Assembly (NCBI RefSeq): GCF_001941505.1
Contig: NZ_CP009248.1
Span: forward strand, 2,170,001-2,234,000
DNA: 64,000 nucleotides
From: Corynebacterium sphenisci DSM 44792
GTDB taxonomy: Bacteria > Actinomycetota > Actinomycetes > Mycobacteriales > Mycobacteriaceae
Reading direction: 5' to 3'
Both the position numbers and the translations under genes were made by a program. Under the pieces are notes generated by a model. It did no database searches. It was not told the DNA's origin and was given only the letters and a program-made list of their open reading frames with translations. Positions within the stretch are counted from its first letter, which is position 1. Each line of letters opens with the position of its first letter. This document shows, one piece after another, positions 35,141 to 41,818 of the stretch.

Positions 35141-36871
35141 CTAGGGCCGGGGGATGTTGCGCAGGTTGGCCTTGGCCAGGTCCACCATGGCGCCGACCCC
35201 GCCGGCCATCACGGTGCGCGCGGAGGCCTTGGCGAAGCCGCGCACCTGGTCCAGGGTGATCTCCGGGGGCATGGACAGCGCATTGGCGTCGGTGACCACG
35301 TCCACCAGCACCGGGCCGGGGGTGGCCAGGGCCCGGGCGAGCTGCTCGCGCACCCGCGCCGGGTCGGTGATCCGCACCGAGGGGATCCCGGCGCCGTGGG
35401 CGATCGCGGCGTAGTCCACCGGGGCGTGGTCGGTCTGCCAGTCCGGGTCCCCGGCGACGAGCATCTCCAGCTTCACCATGCCCAGCGAGGAGTTGTTGAA
35501 CACGATGGTCTTCACGTCCAGGTCATGGCGGCGCACGGTGAGCAGCTCGCCGAGCAGCATGGCCAGCCCGCCGTCGCCGGACATGGAGATCACCTGCCGG
35601 CCCTCGGTGGCGCTGGCCGCGCCGATGGCGTGCGGCAGCGCATTGGCCATGGTGCCGTGCCGCCAGGAGCCGAGCACCCGGCGCCGCCCGTTGGGGGTGA
35701 GGTACCGGGCCGCCCACACGTTGTTCATCCCGGTGTCCACGGTGAAGATGGCGTCCCGGTCGGCGAGCTCGTCGAGGATCCGGGCGACGTACTCGGGGTG
35801 GATCGGGGTGTGCTTCTCCACCCCGGAGGTGTAGGCCTCGATGACCTTCTCCAGCTCCCGGGCGTGGTGCTTGAGCTGCTTGTGCAGGAAGGCCGGGTCC
35901 TTGGGCTCGACCAGCGGCAGCAGCCGGCGGATGGTCTCCGCGGCATCCCCGGCCACCGGGTGCGCGACCGTGGTGCGCCGGCCCAGGTGCGCGGCCCGGG
36001 CGTCGATCTGGGCGACGTTGCCGGTGGGCAGGAAGGAGGAGTAGGGGAAGTCGGTGCCGATCAGCAGCAGCAGATCGGCCTCCTCCATCGCCTGCTGGCA
36101 GCCGCCGTAGCCCAGCAGCCCGGACATGCCGACGTCATAGGGGTTGTCGTACTGCACGGACTCCTTGCCGCCGAGGGAGTGGCCCACCGGGGCCTGCAGT
36201 TTGCCGGCGAGCTCCATCAGCTCGGGGTGCGCGTCGGCGCAGCCGGCGCCGGCGAAGATGGTCACCGTGCGGGCGTCGTTGATCGCCGCGGCGAGATCGG
36301 CCACCGCCGCCTCGTCCGGGATCACCGCGGGCCGGGCCGGGGCGATCGCGGAGGCCAGATCCGGGGCGTCCACGGCCTTGTCCTCGGCGATGTCGCCGGG
36401 CAGCACCAGCACCGAGGCGCCCTCCCCGGCCATGGTGGACTGGATGGCGTGGTGCAGCACCCGGGCGCCCTGGGCGGCGGAGTTGACCATTTCGCAGTAG
36501 CCGGAGCACTCCGCGAAGAGCTGCTGCGGGTGGGTCTCCTGGAAGAAGGTGGAGCCGATTTCCCCGGAGGGGATGTGCGAGGCGATGACCAGCAGCTTCG
36601 CCCCGTTGCGGTGCGCGTCGTAGACGCCCTGCAGCAGATGCAGGTTACCGGGGCCGCAGGAGCCGGCGCACACCGCCAGCTCCCCGGTGAGCAGGGACTC
36701 CGCCCCGGCGGCGAAGGCCGCCGAGGACTCGTGGTGCACGTGCACCCACTCCATGTCGGGGTGCACCCGCACCGCGTCGACGACGGGGTTCAGGCTGTCG
36801 CCGACCAGTCCGTAGATGCGGCGCACGCCCTGGCGGGCGAGGGTGTCGACGAGTTGTTCGGCTACGTTCAC
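35141..36871 (-). CDS. poxB: Pyruvate:quinone oxidoreductase
   Basis: A 576-residue ThDP- and FAD-dependent enzyme oxidising pyruvate to acetate and CO2 with transfer to quinone. ThDP motif GDGGLAMLLGE (about residues 430-440) and the N-terminal RIYGLVGDSLNPV support the pyruvate oxidase branch rather than acetolactate synthase; length fits C. glutamicum Pqo. The C-terminal ~25 residues include the amphipathic stretch expected for membrane binding. GTG 36871 is set by a perfect AGGAGG 7 bases upstream. The gene stands alone between convergent and codirectional neighbours. Confidence 0.88.
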   Translation of the reverse strand: MNVAEQLVDTLARQGVRRIYGLVGDSLNPVVDAVRVHPDMEWVHVHHESSAAFAAGAESLLTGELAVCAGSCGPGNLHLLQGVYDAHRNGAKLLVIASHIPSGEIGSTFFQETHPQQLFAECSGYCEMVNSAAQGARVLHHAIQSTMAGEGASVLVLPGDIAEDKAVDAPDLASAIAPARPAVIPDEAAVADLAAAINDARTVTIFAGAGCADAHPELMELAGKLQAPVGHSLGGKESVQYDNPYDVGMSGLLGYGGCQQAMEEADLLLLIGTDFPYSSFLPTGNVAQIDARAAHLGRRTTVAHPVAGDAAETIRRLLPLVEPKDPAFLHKQLKHHARELEKVIEAYTSGVEKHTPIHPEYVARILDELADRDAIFTVDTGMNNVWAARYLTPNGRRRVLGSWRHGTMANALPHAIGAASATEGRQVISMSGDGGLAMLLGELLTVRRHDLDVKTIVFNNSSLGMVKLEMLVAGDPDWQTDHAPVDYAAIAHGAGIPSVRITDPARVREQLARALATPGPVLVDVVTDANALSMPPEITLDQVRGFAKASARTVMAGGVGAMVDLAKANLRNIPRP

Positions 36872-37058
36872 GGTTGAGCCTCCTCGGCTGACGGTGTTCT
36901 CGGGTGGGGGGTTGGGGAACTGCAACACCCCCATTGAACGCCTTTTAACCCGGATCCGCCATGGCCGAGCAGGGACTTCTCCGCCACAGCCGCGGCCCCG
37001 GGGTGACCCCGTTCACCGCCGCCGGCCGGCGGTTCCGCCGCTCACATCCGCGCCGGGG

Positions 37059-37877
37059 CTACTCCTCGGCGAGGGAGGCCCGGGCCGCGGCGACCTCCTC
37101 GAGCAGCAACGCCGCCGCCGGGCCGGGGCGCTCCTCGCGCAGCGCGGCCATCACGTCCTCCGGCAGGCCGGCGGCCCGGAAATCGGCGTCCTCGCCGGGC
37201 ACCCCCTGCAGCCAGGCCACCGCCCGGGCCTCCGGGGAGATGCACCGCCGGGCCACCCGCTCATGCTCCACCAGGCGCTCCGGGTGCTCGCGCAGGCCCA
37301 TCCGGGCCAGGGTGCGCGCCGCCGAGGACAGGTTCTCCCCGCGCACCCGGCCGAGCAGGTTCGGGTTCGGCGGGGGCTTGACCCCGCCGCGGCGGCGCAC
37401 GTACAGGTCCTGCTGGCCGATGCCGACCAGGGTGCCGTCCACGTTGCGGATGACGGAGGTGCACTGCACCACCGTGGAGTAGCCGCCCTCCAGGTCGGCG
37501 AGGATCCGCTCCACCATCTCCTCGGGGATCTCCACGGTCATCGCGGCGCCGTCGCGGCCGGGCCGGATGAACTCGAAGGAGCCGGTGCGGGTCCAGGCCT
37601 CGAACTCCTCGGCGCCGAGGCGCTGCATCATCAGGGTGCCGAAGAGCACGTCGGTCATCGAGAACAGGGTGCCGCCGAAGGCGGCGCCGTGCATGTTCGC
37701 GTTGAGCGGGGTCATCCGCAGCTCCAGGCGGCCGGCGGACCAGTCCTCGGCGATATGGGTGATCCGGATCCCGGAGGCGAGCAGCGGCGGCCACAGGTTG
37801 AGCATCCGGCGCAGCCGGGGCGGGGTGATCCCGCCGGTGCGGCGGACGAGGGTGCGGATGAGCGACATGGCGCCCAA
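37059..37877 (-). CDS. DUF4442 hot-dog thioesterase-like protein (first copy)
   Basis: A 272-residue protein with the hot-dog core at about residues 30-160: MTPLNANMHGAAFGGTLFSMTD resembles the thioesterase substrate helix (shown here in segments: NANMHGAAFGG and LFSMTDVLFG). A C-terminal helical region of ~100 residues has no family I recognise. A second DUF4442 protein is encoded at 52054-52662. ATG 37868 is an alternative start. The ArsC-like gene lies 2 bases from it on the same strand, so they may be cotranscribed. Confidence 0.75.
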   Translation of the reverse strand: MGAMSLIRTLVRRTGGITPPRLRRMLNLWPPLLASGIRITHIAEDWSAGRLELRMTPLNANMHGAAFGGTLFSMTDVLFGTLMMQRLGAEEFEAWTRTGSFEFIRPGRDGAAMTVEIPEEMVERILADLEGGYSTVVQCTSVIRNVDGTLVGIGQQDLYVRRRGGVKPPPNPNLLGRVRGENLSSAARTLARMGLREHPERLVEHERVARRCISPEARAVAWLQGVPGEDADFRAAGLPEDVMAALREERPGPAAALLLEEVAAARASLAEE

Positions 37878-37879
37878 CC

Positions 37880-38308
37880 CTAGTCCGGCCGGGTCGCCCC
37901 GGTGACCAGTTCCGCCCGGATCCGCTCCCCCAGCATGGCCCGCAGCAGCCGGTGCCGGGCCAGGCCGGTGACCCCGCGGCCGGCCGGGTCCTCGAGCACC
38001 CAGCGCCGGATCGCGCAGTCCGGGGCGATATGCCGGCCCACGTCGACGTCGCCGAGCACGATCACCTCGTCATGCCGGTCCGCCAGGCTGGCGGTGAGCT
38101 GCCGGGGATCGCCGTCGCAGCGGGCGCCGATCTCGGCCAGGGCGCGGCGGGCGTCCTCGTCCATGCCGCGGGCGCCGGGGGCCACCGAGACCCCCGCCGA
38201 GCCCACCCGGGCCCGGGGATCGGCGAGCCGCAGCAGCCCCTCCGCGATGCGGGAGGCGCTCATGTTGGCGACGCCGACGAACAGGATCCTGGGCACGCCG
38301 CCCAGCAT
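37880..38308 (-). CDS. LMW-phosphatase/ArsC-like protein without catalytic Cys
   Basis: A 142-residue protein aligning along its length with mycothiol-dependent arsenate reductase/low-molecular-weight phosphatase proteins: RILFV start, VGSAGVSVAPG, DEVIVLGDVDV and RRWVLEDPAGRG. The P-loop C-x5-R/K reads G12-VANMS-A18, so both the nucleophile and the basic residue are replaced. It is therefore probably not an enzyme of this type but a binding or regulatory derivative. Start ATG 38308 or GTG 38296 is undecided. It is next to the DUF4442 gene and no ars genes are near. Confidence 0.75.
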   Translation of the reverse strand: MLGGVPRILFVGVANMSASRIAEGLLRLADPRARVGSAGVSVAPGARGMDEDARRALAEIGARCDGDPRQLTASLADRHDEVIVLGDVDVGRHIAPDCAIRRWVLEDPAGRGVTGLARHRLLRAMLGERIRAELVTGATRPD

Positions 38309-38357
38309 AGGTCGTTTTGCCCCCGGGAGCATCGGGGCCGGGGGTGGGCCGGCCGGC

Positions 38358-38918
38358 TCAGCCGGCCGGGGCCTCGTTCCACAGCCACACCGCGCCGCCC
38401 TCGCCGAGATCGCAGCGCAGCTTGCCCTCGACCAGCCCGGCGCAGTCCGCCCCGGCGTACTCGCCGCGGGAATCGAGGACATCCTCCTCCGAGGAGCGGC
38501 CCTCGACGATGGCGCCCATCACCTGGCGGGCCCGGGCGCAGTCGGCGCCGCCGGAGACCGCCAGATGGGACACCCCGTAGCCGTCGCCGGTGAGGCAGAT
38601 CCGCACCGACTCCGCCTCCACCCGCACCGTGGAGGTCTCGGTGACCGTGACGGTCTGCTCCGCCTCCGGCGCCCAGGTGGGTCGGGGGGCGTCGGCGGAC
38701 TCCGCCGCCGGGCGCACCGGGGCCGGTTCGCCGGGCTCCTCGCCGCCGCCGGCGAGGAGCACCGCCGCCACCACGGCGAGCACCAGCACCAGGGCGGCGA
38801 GCAGGCCGAGCAGCACCGGCAGCAGCCGGCCGCGCGGCGCCGCGGCCGGGGCGGGGTCCGCGGGGGTGGTCGGGTCGGGCCGGGGGCCCTCGCCGCCGGG
38901 GTGCGCGCCGTCGTTCAT
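38358..38918 (-). CDS. Membrane-anchored protein of unknown function
   Basis: A 186-residue protein I do not recognise. A Pro-rich cytoplasmic tail (residues 1-30) precedes one transmembrane helix (about 31-56, LLPVLLGLLAALVLVLAVVA), then a Pro/Glu linker and an exported domain of ~100 residues with four Cys (near 108, 125, 158 and 168) that could form two disulfides. It ends next to the attachment site of the integrated element. Confidence 0.6.
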   Translation of the reverse strand: MNDGAHPGGEGPRPDPTTPADPAPAAAPRGRLLPVLLGLLAALVLVLAVVAAVLLAGGGEEPGEPAPVRPAAESADAPRPTWAPEAEQTVTVTETSTVRVEAESVRICLTGDGYGVSHLAVSGGADCARARQVMGAIVEGRSSEEDVLDSRGEYAGADCAGLVEGKLRCDLGEGGAVWLWNEAPAG

Positions 38919-38993
38919 CGTCCGCTCCTGCTCATCGTCGCCGGCGGCGCGCCTGCCGCGCCGCCGGGCCCGGGGCCGGGCCCCGGGCGGGGT

Positions 38994-39028
38994 GAGCCGG
39001 AGATGGGACTCGAACCCACAACCATCCG
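38994..39028 (-). repeat. attL: displaced 3' end of tRNA-Thr
   Basis: 35 bases matching 47894-47928 at 31 positions, comprising the T-arm and acceptor 3' strand of a tRNA-Thr read on the minus strand. Two of the four differences are compensatory within the T-stem (C-G versus T-A), so this copy is a genuine tRNA end, not a random decay product. It lacks the encoded CCA present in the other copy. Confidence 0.8.
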
Positions 39029-39193
39029 ACGCGGGGCCAATACCGCTCTGACCTGCGATGATGCTGAACCACCTGCGGATGCGGTGTAAACCTCGTAACG
39101 CTGTGACCAGGGATTATACCGGCTCCGGCTCTATTAAATTGCCATTAAATCACCACTATGCGGGTGGCCCCGCCGGTGGTGATTCCCCCACGA

Positions 39194-39228
39194 TAAAGCC
39201 CCCACCGCGCGGGGTGCGCGGCGGGGGC
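39194..39228 (-). terminator. Terminator of the serine recombinase operon
   Basis: On the minus strand GCCCCC and CCGCGC stems with a loop of about 5 bases and one mismatch are followed by TTTAT. It lies 16 bases beyond the recombinase stop. Confidence 0.7.
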
Positions 39229-39243
39229 ATTTCGGGACGGGTG

Positions 39244-39915
39244 CTACGCGGCGAGGTCACCGCGCTCGCGGAGGGCCCGCCGGGCCCGCGTGACCGTGGA
39301 CCGGGAGACCCCCAGCGCCGACGCGATCTCGCCGGCGGTGCGGCCGGCGTGGGTGAGGTCCGCGACCGCCTGGTGGCCGGCGCGGTCCAGGGCCGGGGGC
39401 CGCCCCAGCCGCGCGCCGCGCCGGCGGGCGGCGGCCAGTCCGGCGGCCGTGCGCGAGGCGATCGCCTCGCGCTCCATTTCGGCGAGCCCGGCCAGCAAGG
39501 CGGTCACCATGCGGCCGGCCGCCGTCCCGGTGTCTATGTGCTCGGTCAGCGACCGCAGGTGGACCCCGCGTCGGGCGAGATCATCGACCACCCGCACCGT
39601 GTCGGCCATGGACCGCCCCAGCCTGTCGAGCCGCCACACCGTCAACACGTCGCCGGGGCGCAGCTCGGCCAGCAGCGCGTCCCGGACGGGACGCGCTGCC
39701 TCGGCGGCGCCGCTGGCGGTCTCCGTGACGACCTCACCCACCCCCGCCGCGGCGAGGGCGGCGAGCTGGGATTCGTGGTCCTGGTGGCCGGTGGACACCC
39801 GCGCGTAGCCCACCACCCGCCCCGGCCTTTTGACCCCGGTATCTGACGCACCCCCACCTGCGGAAATACCGACGCTCTGCGACGGGTCGAATTCGGTCGT
39901 TTTTGACGCGCTCAC
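39244..39915 (-). CDS. Serine recombinase (resolvase/invertase family)
   Basis: A 223-residue small serine recombinase. The nucleophile is Ser41 in GYARVSTGHQDHESQL; VWRLDRLGRS and LAEMEREAIASRT are the conserved catalytic Arg/helix motifs, and the C-terminal LTHAGRTAGEIASALGVSRS is a helix-turn-helix of the Hin/resolvase type. GTG 39915 forms a GTGA overlap with the upstream gene, so it belongs to a three-gene leaderless operon. No res site or invertible segment was identified. The element already has a tyrosine integrase, so this enzyme may resolve multimers or invert DNA. Confidence 0.88.
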   Translation of the reverse strand: MSASKTTEFDPSQSVGISAGGGASDTGVKRPGRVVGYARVSTGHQDHESQLAALAAAGVGEVVTETASGAAEAARPVRDALLAELRPGDVLTVWRLDRLGRSMADTVRVVDDLARRGVHLRSLTEHIDTGTAAGRMVTALLAGLAEMEREAIASRTAAGLAAARRRGARLGRPPALDRAGHQAVADLTHAGRTAGEIASALGVSRSTVTRARRALRERGDLAA

Positions 39916-40568
39916 GGCTGCCGCCCCTCCTCCCCCACCACCTGCCGCGGCGGCCGGAACCGGGTGGGCGGCTCCACCACGTCGCCCCCAGTGGTCCACC
40001 GGATCGACGCCACGTCGCCCGCGCCGCGGAACCGCAGCGGGGGCGGCGAGCCGGCGCCGGCGCGGTCGCTCTCCGCCCGGAACCGCAGCGGGGGCGGCGA
40101 CCCGGCGTCCGCCGGGTCACTCTCCGCCCGGAACCGCACCCCCGCGGGGGAGGCCCCGGCCGCCTGCGCCTGCCACCACCCCGCACCGGACAGGCCACCC
40201 CCCGCCGCCGCGGCGCCCCACCCGGACTCGTCCCAGATGCGGTCGATGGCCGCCGCCGCGTCGACGTCCGCGGCTTCGGCGGCGGCGGCAGCCGCCTCCA
40301 GCACGTCGGCGGCGTGGTGCAGGCGCGCCGCCGCGTCGGCGTAGACGGCCTTGTGCCGGTCCATCAGCGCCCGGTGGATGGTGACCAGGGGCCGGTAGCC
40401 GGGGGCCGGCGCGCCTGACCTCGTGCCCTGGCTGGCCTGCCGTACGAGCTCGGCGTGCAGCGCGTCGGAGTCGTCGATGAACGAGGCGACGGTATCGGCC
40501 TGCGCGCGCAACGCCGCGACCACGCGGCGGGCCTTCTCCTGGTCGACCTGCATCTCGCCGCCGCTCAT
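39912..40568 (-). CDS. Unknown helical protein with 17-residue repeats
   Basis: A 218-residue protein I cannot assign. Residues 1-125 are predicted by eye to be almost entirely helical and Ala-rich (MQVDQEKARRVVAALRAQAD at about 6-25, then a heptad-like segment near 95-115), in a pattern recalling small type VII secretion targets, but no WxG motif is present. A Gly/Trp-rich linker (GLSGAGWWQAQ) leads to tandem units RFRAESD-x-A-x-AGSPPPL, encoded by a 51-bp DNA repeat near 40028-40130. ATG 40568 overlaps the upstream stop (ATGA) and its own stop overlaps the recombinase. Confidence 0.6.
   Translation of the reverse strand: MSGGEMQVDQEKARRVVAALRAQADTVASFIDDSDALHAELVRQASQGTRSGAPAPGYRPLVTIHRALMDRHKAVYADAAARLHHAADVLEAAAAAAEAADVDAAAAIDRIWDESGWGAAAAGGGLSGAGWWQAQAAGASPAGVRFRAESDPADAGSPPPLRFRAESDRAGAGSPPPLRFRGAGDVASIRWTTGGDVVEPPTRFRPPRQVVGEEGRQP
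40028..40138 (-). repeat. 51-bp tandem repeat inside the unknown gene
   Basis: Two full units and a partial one, starting GGAACCGCAGCGGGGGCGGC, at 51-base spacing. They keep the reading frame and encode 17-residue RFRAESD...SPPPL units. Confidence 0.7.
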
Positions 40569-40921
40569 GCCGCACCCCCCAGGGCGGCCGGCTCCACGAT
40601 GCGCACGCCGCCGACGGACGTCCCATCGGCGCGACCGTGGCCGTCGTAGAGCGCCGGCGCGGCGGCGCCGGTCGGCACGAGCGTGAGGCCGCACGCGGGC
40701 ACGCCGTAGACCAGGCCACCGCCGCGGAGCGCGCCGCGGTAGGAGCCGGCGGCGGTGACCCGCCCGCGGGCGACGCGGACGGCGGTGCAGTCGGGGGGCA
40801 GGGCCGCGACGGCGAACGGGGCATCGGGCCGGGCGTAGCGGGCGATGGCCTTGAGCACCGCGAGGGCGTCGTAGTCGGGCGGCATCAGCGCATGGAAGCG
40901 GGGGTACAGTGTCAGCATCAT
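40565..40921 (-). CDS. Small protein of unknown function, first gene of leaderless operon
   Basis: About 118 residues (MMLTLYPRFHALMPPDYDAL start), no recognisable domain. There is a hydrophobic centre (GGGLVYGVPACGLTLVP, about residues 72-88) and a single Cys. It is supported as a gene by its promoter: TATACT lies 6 bases upstream of the tandem ATG codons at 40921/40918 with TTGCTC 18 bases further up. The following gene overlaps it by four bases. Function unknown; cargo of the element. Confidence 0.55.
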   Translation of the reverse strand: MMLTLYPRFHALMPPDYDALAVLKAIARYARPDAPFAVAALPPDCTAVRVARGRVTAAGSYRGALRGGGLVYGVPACGLTLVPTGAAAPALYDGHGRADGTSVGGVRIVEPAALGGAA

Positions 40922-40927
40922 GAGGCC

Positions 40928-40957
40928 AGTATAACCCGCTGCTGACGCCGTGAGCAA
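40928..40957 (-). promoter_or_regulatory. Promoter of the cargo operon (leaderless)
   Basis: Minus strand TTGCTC (40952-40957), 18-base spacer, TATACT (40928-40933), then 6 bases to ATG. A near-consensus promoter with the start codon at or next to the transcription start. Confidence 0.65.
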
Positions 40958-41265
40958 GCCCTCTACCAGCAAAAACGACGCTTTAGCACGTGCCGTGCTG
41001 ACGCGCTACCCCGGCGTTACGAGCGGGGGTACAGGGGCCGCGATACCGCGCTACGCGACGCCGCTACATGCCCCCCGCGCAGGCCGCCACATCCCCGGTA
41101 CCGCCACCGCCGCATCCCCGGCCGCCGGGCCGCGCCGCGGCCCACCCCGCCACCACGCCGCGGGGCGCGCTGGGTACCCCAGGGTGGGGTACCCTCGGGC
41201 CGCTCACCCCGGTTTTCGGGGGTCAGGGGCCCGGCCGGCGCGGAGTCGCGGGGAGGGGGCCGGGT

Positions 41266-41330
41266 GGTACTGGCGGTGCTACGAGGGCCGCTACGGGGCC
41301 CGGTACATGGCCCGGTACGGCGGGCGCTAC
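41266..41330. repeat. 12-bp iteron array G(G/C)TAC-N7
   Basis: G(G/C)TAC occurs at 41266, 41278, 41290, 41302, 41314 and 41326, exactly 12 bases apart, with GGGCC-like spacers between several copies. Irregular copies extend back to 41005. Confidence 0.75.
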
Positions 41331-41755
41331 GCGGCGTGATCCACGGCCTCGCGGCCACGGTGTCAGCAACGAGGCCCCGCGGCCCGTAGGCGGGGGACGC
41401 GGAATGCCCAGGTCAGGAGCAGTCCGGGCCGCGTTTCCCCAGGTCACCGGGCCACCCCACCACCGGGGGCGGACGCGGCCGGCGGCCCCCGGCGGGGTGG
41501 TGGCGCGGCGGGGGCGGCCGCGGCCGGGGGTGCCCCGCTTCGGCCCCTGGGCGGCCCGTAGCCGGGCCGGGGCGGCGGGCCCGGTGGTGGGCAGCGGGGC
41601 GGGGGTGCTGCGCGCCCTACGGGCCGTGCAGCGCGCGCGGCCGCGCGGGGCGGCCGGCGGCGAAAAATCCGCGACCACCGCCCCACCATCCCTTCGCGCG
41701 CGCGCATTATGCGCGCGCGTACGTGCGCCCCCCGCGCATGGGCGCCACGGCGGTG

Positions 41756-41799
41756 GCGCTCACGCGCGCGGCCGCGCGTGCGCTCGCGCGCGTGAGCGC
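41756..41799 (-). terminator. GC hairpin after the prim-pol gene
   Basis: GCGCTCACGCGCGCG pairs perfectly with CGCGCGCGTGAGCGC across a 14-base loop, 20 bases beyond the primase stop. No U-run; it may terminate or stabilise the replication mRNA. Confidence 0.45.
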
Positions 41800-41818
41800 G
41801 CGTGGGGCGGCGCGGCGG

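Larger units (their letters stand above)
38919..39243. other. Left boundary of the integrated element
   Basis: No gene is visible. 38943-38965 (GGCGGCGCG-CCTGC-CGCGCCGCC) and the adjoining CCCGGGGC/GCCCCGGG stem are probably the old terminator of the tRNA-Thr gene. The displaced tRNA 3' end is at 38994-39028. Beyond it, AT-rich element DNA holds candidate integrase arm sites (39044-39063 and 39134-39146) and the recombinase terminator. Confidence 0.6.
40973..41818. other. Non-coding repeat-rich region of the element
   Basis: About 850 bases without a gene I can support. It holds many G(G/C)TAC motifs, culminating in six copies at exact 12-base spacing (41266-41330); GGGTACCCC/GGGGTACCC inverted motifs near 41173-41195; a CG-alternating palindrome at 41697-41719; and a 15-bp inverted repeat at 41756-41799 just past the primase stop. 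A plus-strand reading frame (40950-41339) exists, but its composition is explained by the repeats. Confidence 0.5.

Noticed and set aside
35141..36871. Acetolactate synthase
   Set aside because: Sequence and length follow pyruvate oxidase/quinone oxidoreductase, there is no ilvN neighbour, and the C terminus is of the membrane-binding type.
36990..37058. CCGCCGG-CCGGCGG palindrome near the DUF4442 stop as an operator
   Set aside because: Short GC palindromes like this are common at this base composition; nothing else supports a regulatory role.
40950..41339. A 129-codon plus-strand frame with RY repeats
   Set aside because: The repeats are equally explained by the 12-bp iterons, the start lies over the divergent promoter, no ribosome site is present and the rest is low-complexity.
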